Below are positions 58,761-64,000 of a stretch of DNA of 64,000 nucleotides, one piece after another. Origin of the DNA: Uloborus plumipes (taxonomy: Eukaryota > Arthropoda > Arachnida > Araneae > Uloboridae); the NCBI GenBank assembly GCA_038373865.1, contig JAXGGA010005186.1:1-64000 (forward strand). The letters run 5' to 3'. A program made the translations under genes and the position numbers. Below the pieces are notes generated by a model. It saw only the letters and a list, made by a program, of their open reading frames with translations. It was not told the origin of the DNA and searched no databases. The number at the start of each line of letters is the position of its first letter. Positions within the stretch are counted from its first letter, which is position 1.

Positions 58761-59597
58761 CACTCAGGCACATTGAAAATAGCGACCCAAGAAGAAATCG
58801 TCGGATTGAAATGCGACTGCGTCTACAGTGGTGCCAAGCCAGATCAATGTGGAATGTCACAGATTGGCAAAAGGTTGTGTTTAGTGATGAGTCTCGGTTT
58901 ATTTCAGGGACTGATGATAACCGTGTACGGTTGTGGAGGCACCCAGGTGAGCGGGACAATTCCTCCCACACTGAACTACGTCACACTGCCCGCACAGCTG
59001 GTGTACGGGTCTGGGGGCCATGTCCTATGATAGCCGGTCCAATCTAATTGTGATGCGTGGAAACTTAACCGGCCAACGTTACGTTGATGATATTCTTCGA
59101 CCCCTTTTAGGACCTTTTCTAAATGGTCTCCCAGGGGCAATTTTCCAGCAAGATAATGCTCATCCGCATACAGCAAGAGTTGCTCAAGACTTCCTACATC
59201 ATTTTCAGACTCTTCCAAGGCCGGCCCGCTCCCCCGGCCTTGGAGATGGGGCCCTATAGAGCATGTGTGGGATTAGCTAAAACGTCAGATGCCATCGTGT
59301 CACTCTGTGCGTGATTTGGAGTTGGCTGTTACAAATTTGTGGACCCATCTGCCTCAGGACAACAACAGGCGTCTAATCAACTCAATGCCGGACCGTGTGG
59401 CGGCATGTATTGCAGCTAGAGGTGGTCCAACGCGCTATTGAAATTACTCTGTATTTGTGTCCTTGCACGCCCTGTATTCGTTCAACTGTCTTGATTTTGA
59501 GATCAAGTGAATCTCTCATCTGTATCATTATGCGTATTAAATTTCATTTCAATCCGATGCTTTCTTCTTGGGTCGCTATTTTCAATGTGCCTGAGTG
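58761..59597 (+). mobile_element. Internally deleted Tc1-like transposon
   Basis: TA (58759-58760, 59598-59599) flanks inverted repeats of about 53 bp with two mismatches, beginning CACTCAGGCACATTGAAAAT. The left repeat runs straight into the middle of a transposase (MRLRLQWCQARSMWN), so the whole DNA-binding half has been lost. FSDESRF (about 58880-58900), FQQDNAHPHTARVAQDFLHH (59141 onward), PIEHVWD (about 59253) and the C-terminal MPDRVAACIAARGGPTRY (stop 59439-59441) remain in three frames. It is non-functional but keeps both ends, so it could be mobilised by a related enzyme. The family differs from the two other Tc1-like copies in the window. Confidence 0.93.
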
Positions 59598-61739
59598 TAT
59601 GTATGTTTAAAAGAGTTGAGACTTTCGTTGAATTAAAATTTCAAAAAGCTCTTCCACAGAAGCTTCAATCGAATTTCTTGTTTCAGTGAATTAAAAGCGC
59701 TTTATTTACTGCTTCAAGTATGTTTTAAGGAGTTGAGCATTCGGTTGAGCTAAAACCCTCAAAAGGTTCTTAGAAAACAAAAGAAAACTTCATCTTCAGA
59801 AATCTGATAACGTTTTTAACTGACCCATTTTACCAACCAGTTGGTTGACCATTTATTGTATTGAATTATTGAAGTTAAGCTCCATCACTGCATTTAGATT
59901 TTATGCAAATGAAAAAAAGAAAGAATGAAAGTGACTGCTAGGAATAAATTAAAAGCGTTAAATGAAATATACCACTTTGATATTCAACACGCGGAAAATA
60001 TTTCTTTGCTTCTTCTACAGAGCAAAAATACATAAAATGTTAAATTAAGTATTCAAATAAATAAATATAAAGTAGTAAGTAACCACTCCTAAGCCAGGAC
60101 TAATCCAGAATATGATTTATTACAGAAAGGAACAAAAAATCAAACTTTCATACAACAAATATGAAACCTACTGTCTAGTAAGTTACCGCCCCGTGTGGCA
60201 AGCACAAGTTGTTTTTCGTCTACTGCACTGCACTGACAGAGAAACAACATTTACAGAATTTAATTAGCTATAGAGAGAGGACAAAAGACTATTGAACATT
60301 TGGCGAAGGAGCTATAATGTTCGTGAGACACAAGAAGTTTATCTAGAACTAAACGAGCCTGTTGATTTTCTAATAGCAGCACCATTTCTTACTCACTTGT
60401 AAAAAAAACGTTTCAATATATTCTTTTTTTTTTTTTTGCTTTTTGAGTGCATTTTAAAATAGTTGAAAAAAAAAGGACAGTGTTTTTATTCGTTATACCA
60501 ATCGCAAGCAAAAATAACAAAGTCAAAGTGTTTTTAATTTATTTTTCAGTTGCAAAGTAACTCTTACTGTCTTGCTTCTATTGGTTGAATGTTTGCTTTT
60601 ACGGACATTCAAAACTTCCGACAAATACTTTGACTTTTGTTGGATGTTTCATCAAAAAAAAATCACTTCTTTTGTATTAGAAACGAGATTCTTTGTAACT
60701 TTGAAACTCAGTTTCCCTGATTATTTGTGCATTAACATGTTCTTTTACTTTCTTTTATTCTACAAGCACAAAAATATTTATTTAATTCTTAGTCACGTGT
60801 TCTTCCCAACATGACGTAATATCGTCATTTAAAGGCCGAAGATCAGTTTTTTGCTATTATGCCATTTACCAGTTTTACTCGTGTTAAGACAAAAGTAATT
60901 TCAATGATAATTTCAGACAAGTATTCCAAACTTTGAAAGACTTTTTTCTCAGGGAAAGATAATGAATCTATTTGGAAAAAGAGAAGTTATTTTCATGCGA
61001 TTTTCTTCCATTCAAGAAACTCTAAAACACATGTGTACATGCTTTGATATTCTAAACAGTCTATTAATGCCTCATTGCTCTGCTGAAATGCTGATAATTT
61101 CTTTTCAATATTGTTGTTGATGGGATAAATATTACTAAAGCACTGCTTTTCAGAAATTCAAGCTCATCTACATTAAATCTTAAGTTGGCAGTTTGTTATG
61201 CGTATTGTTTCTAAAATGCAAAAAAAAAAAAAAAATGCTTTCGGAAATTCTCTATTCAATCTTTCAGATCGTGCAATAAGTCTTGTTTAATGCTTTTTAG
61301 CAATTTTTAGGTTTGTTTTCATAAATACATAAAATCATTTTCTTTCCAAGCATTTTGGTGAAAAGATTCCAATTTAAGAAATATTGTTCCTTCTGAATTT
61401 ACAAATACTATTCCTTGCATGCTGTCAACTGTCAGTCTAAAAAGAAATGATTTAATATTGAGCATATGCTGCGCAAGTTCACCCTCTCCAAATGAGGATG
61501 TTTTTAAAGCATTTGTTAAAATTATTATTCTCCTCCCCCCGCCGATTACTCTGCGTTAGATTTCATGAAAATAGTTTGTAAATGTAGATAAAATATCTCA
61601 AAAGAATAGGTATTGTATAAGCTATATTTATTTAAACCTTATAGTCAAAATTCATGTCTTATAGCTAAAGTTTAAATTGAATTTGAATGTAAAGTAAATA
61701 TTTTTCATTTAAAAGAAAAAGAAATAAATCGCAAATAAT
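59598..61739. other. AT-rich non-coding sequence
   Basis: No gene was recognised. AGAACTAAACGAGCCTG at 60343-60359 repeats a phrase seen at 39935-39950 and may mark a shared repeat fragment. Confidence 0.45.
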
Positions 61740-62380
61740 CTCGAATTCGATTGCTGGAAATCGAAGACAAAGATATCTTGTCACGCCAAAACAGCAAGAG
61801 TTTGTGAAAGCTACGAAGCACCAAAAATAAAAATACAGAGCATTTTGTGCTCCGAAGTTTTACGAAAAGAATAAGAGAGAGAAGCGGAAGAGTAACCCGA
61901 AAGTTCGATGTCGGCAAAACTTTCCGTGATTGGATAGCACCGTCTGAGATGAAATGCAACTTTCCTTTTCGCGAAACAAGACAGACTTGCTTCACTTCAC
62001 TTCTGAGCCCTGGAAGTGTTCCTTTCCGACGGTGTCAACTCCTATCTTATCGCTTTTCGGCAAATAGGAAACAGCGAAGCGATGAATTATTTAAAGGGAC
62101 GGTGGGGAAAAAAATAGGGAACAGAGATCACCGGGTGACACCCAAGTGAGGGAGAAAGGGGAATTCTGGGATGCGTTCTTCGAACCACAGCGTAACTGGA
62201 TTTCTCTGTTTTGGAGATCACGCCGCATTTTCATGGAGGGGTGAGAAATTTCGCCGATCTGTGAAATCTGGGAGTAGACTTGAGAATAACACGTTTAAGA
62301 GTTCATACATCACCACAGGACGGGGGAGAAGTTTTTTGCTTCTATATGAAAGAACCGTGAACAATGCTGTAAAATAGCCG
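61740..62380. promoter_or_regulatory. Balanced-composition island, candidate regulatory DNA
   Basis: A balanced stretch in AT-rich flanks. A 100-codon plus frame (61847-62149), rich in Arg and Lys, is open but has no domain I recognise, and a 96-codon minus frame overlaps its start. Read as non-coding; a small lineage-specific exon is possible. Confidence 0.28.
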
Positions 62381-62942
62381 ATAAATAAATAAAGTTAAGA
62401 ACTTTGCTCTATTATTACATATTACGCAATTTTATTTAATTCATAACAATGTAAAGCAAATTAAAAAATTTAAGATAGGGATTAGTTCTTGAATGTTGTT
62501 TTCTTGTTTTTTGTTTGCTTCGTCAAAAACAGTCTTAATTATTCAAGTGAAAATTACGTTTTCATATCATTACGTGATACTTCGATTCGGTTAGTATGAG
62601 TATTAAAAATTTCATGGGTCTTCCCTAACCACATCGTTATGTGTTCGACAGATTATACATTTATATCAATTGCCCACTACAGTGATTTGTAATGGTGACT
62701 CTAACCGTAGTAGTCGAAAAAATAGTGTTGCAAAGATATCGCATAATAGTAATATAGTTTTTGTACATTGACTGACATTGATACAGTGAATCAACATATT
62801 TTATATTATTATGTATGCTTGATAATCAAATAAAAGTAAGTAAAAAAATCATTACAATAGATGATTTACTAATGATTACAAAATATATTTTATTATATTT
62901 TTCTTTTCGTTTGTCACATCTATGTTTTCCGTATTAATTCTA
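62381..62942. other. AT-rich non-coding sequence
   Basis: Nothing recognised. Confidence 0.5.
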
Positions 62943-63190
62943 CTGCCGTGCTAAGCACAAAAGTCGTATCTTCACTTTTTAACGAAATTGAATTATCGCC
63001 ACCAGGTGGCTCTTTGTGCCGTATTTCACCTAAATACAAAATTATATGGTCAATTGAGAACGGGAAATATTTTTTGAAAAATTCTGAAAAAGTTTCATCT
63101 GAATCAAATACATGGTGGCGCAAAACTTTAAAGAGAAAAAACTTTTTTTGAGCTCACCTGCAGATACCACTTTTGCGCTTAGCACGGCAG
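62943..63190. mobile_element. 248-bp MITE
   Basis: Ends CTGCCGTGCTAAGCACAAAA and the inverse of CTGCCGTGCTAAGCGCAAAA match over about 30 bp with few differences, through AGT-GTATCT. The target duplication is not clear (the flanks share only TTCTA/TAGAA in inverse), so the superfamily is undetermined. Short frames on both strands are not genes. Confidence 0.82.
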
Positions 63191-64000
63191 AATAGAAGTT
63201 AGTCTTGATGACGGTTTGAGAAACAGAATTCCGTGTTTCAACTGAAGAGCCTCCCTTTTCTTTTAGAAGGTTGAAACATAAAACTTTGTGCAATTGTGTT
63301 AAAGACTCTATGAGAGTAACTGGGTAGGAAAAAAATGGACTTAATGACTGGTGGTCAGAAAATGAAGTAAATATTTAAATGATGAAAAATTAGGATTTGC
63401 ATTAAAACGACGCTTTTCAAACCCTAATGCGTCGCAAGTTGCCCTCCCCTCCTTGTTCTCCTTCAAAAATCATAACACTTTAAGGCCTTAAGTTTTTTCG
63501 GTCCCAATATTCGAATTGATTTTGGCATTGCCAAGTAAAAATTTTGTTTTCTGAAAATGACATGGGGTATAAATTAACTGATATACTTTTCCTCATTACT
63601 ACCAATAGCCAATCTAGACGTCTCTTCAGAACTTAGTAAACCTAAAATCTTAAAAAATTATAAGCAAATGATTTCGATTAAATAAAGGAACTTAGAAATA
63701 TTTTTTTACTTCTAGAAATAAATTTTCCTCTTTCAGAGATTACTCAGCTATGATTAAGTTTTAAGTTATGAACTTAGAAATATTTCTCCAATTCTTTGAA
63801 AGGGCTTCTGCATTCTTTGGAATTCGTAAATTACGGTTTCACTATTTGAAATGAACTTAGAAATACTTCTCTATTTATAAATAAAAACAGCTCCCCTATT
63901 AAAAAATAGTAACATACGATTTGCTTTTTAAAACTGAACATATAAATTATTCCATACTTCTCTACTCTTTGCAATTAGAAAAATAGTTTTATTTCACGAA
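63191..64000. other. AT-rich non-coding sequence with a spaced repeat
   Basis: GAACTTAGAAATA occurs at 63688, 63769 and 63853, spaced 81-84 bp, suggesting an eroded tandem array at the window edge. No gene was recognised. Confidence 0.5.

Overview
The window is eukaryotic, strongly AT-rich and almost free of intact protein-coding genes. The mix of Tc1/mariner transposons, hAT and other MITEs, a CR1-like LINE, a tRNA-derived SINE and a FLYWCH zinc-finger reading frame fits an arthropod, most likely a spider or another chelicerate. That placement is inferred from the style of the repeats, not from a marker gene. No host gene with recognisable exons was found.

Layout. 1-12200: AT-rich sequence with one possible regulatory island (1640-1870), a 5'-truncated CR1-like LINE (about 3012-3922, minus), a degenerate minisatellite (5640-6070), a hAT MITE (7475-8196), an unexplained GC-rich block (8205-8600) and a SINE (about 9735-9930, minus). 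12200-25200: a TA-flanked MITE, a LINE RNase H relic, two more terminal-inverted-repeat (TIR) elements with perfect 8-bp target-site duplications (TSDs) (20591-22034 and 22833-23229), a FLYWCH reading frame (23330-23602, minus), and several islands of more balanced composition. 26290-33700: a 143-bp tandem repeat, a Tc1-like element (29274-31192) split by a younger hAT element (29654-30346), and a TIR element with internal repeats of its end motif. 33700-39600: a roughly 1-kb GC-rich island with homeodomain-type motifs (35640-36640), which looks like developmental regulatory DNA, and a 291-bp tandem duplication. 39627-43490: a rearranged larger relative of the 7475 hAT element, and a Mutator-like MITE. 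47279-51540: a 4.3-kb inverted repeat holding a nearly intact Tc1-like element (48571-49787) whose catalytic spacing reads as DD36E. 51780-64000: more MITEs, a foldback element with about 700-bp arms (56203-57724), an internally deleted Tc1-like element (58761-59597) and a final MITE (62943-63190).

The recognisable elements do not form a pathway. They are independent insertions, some nested, so their relative ages can be read directly. The islands of balanced composition at 1640, 13640, 15040, 17040, 19080, 24890, 35640 and 61740 suggest a non-coding regulatory landscape between genes, or a very long intron. That is inference and needs a cross-species alignment.
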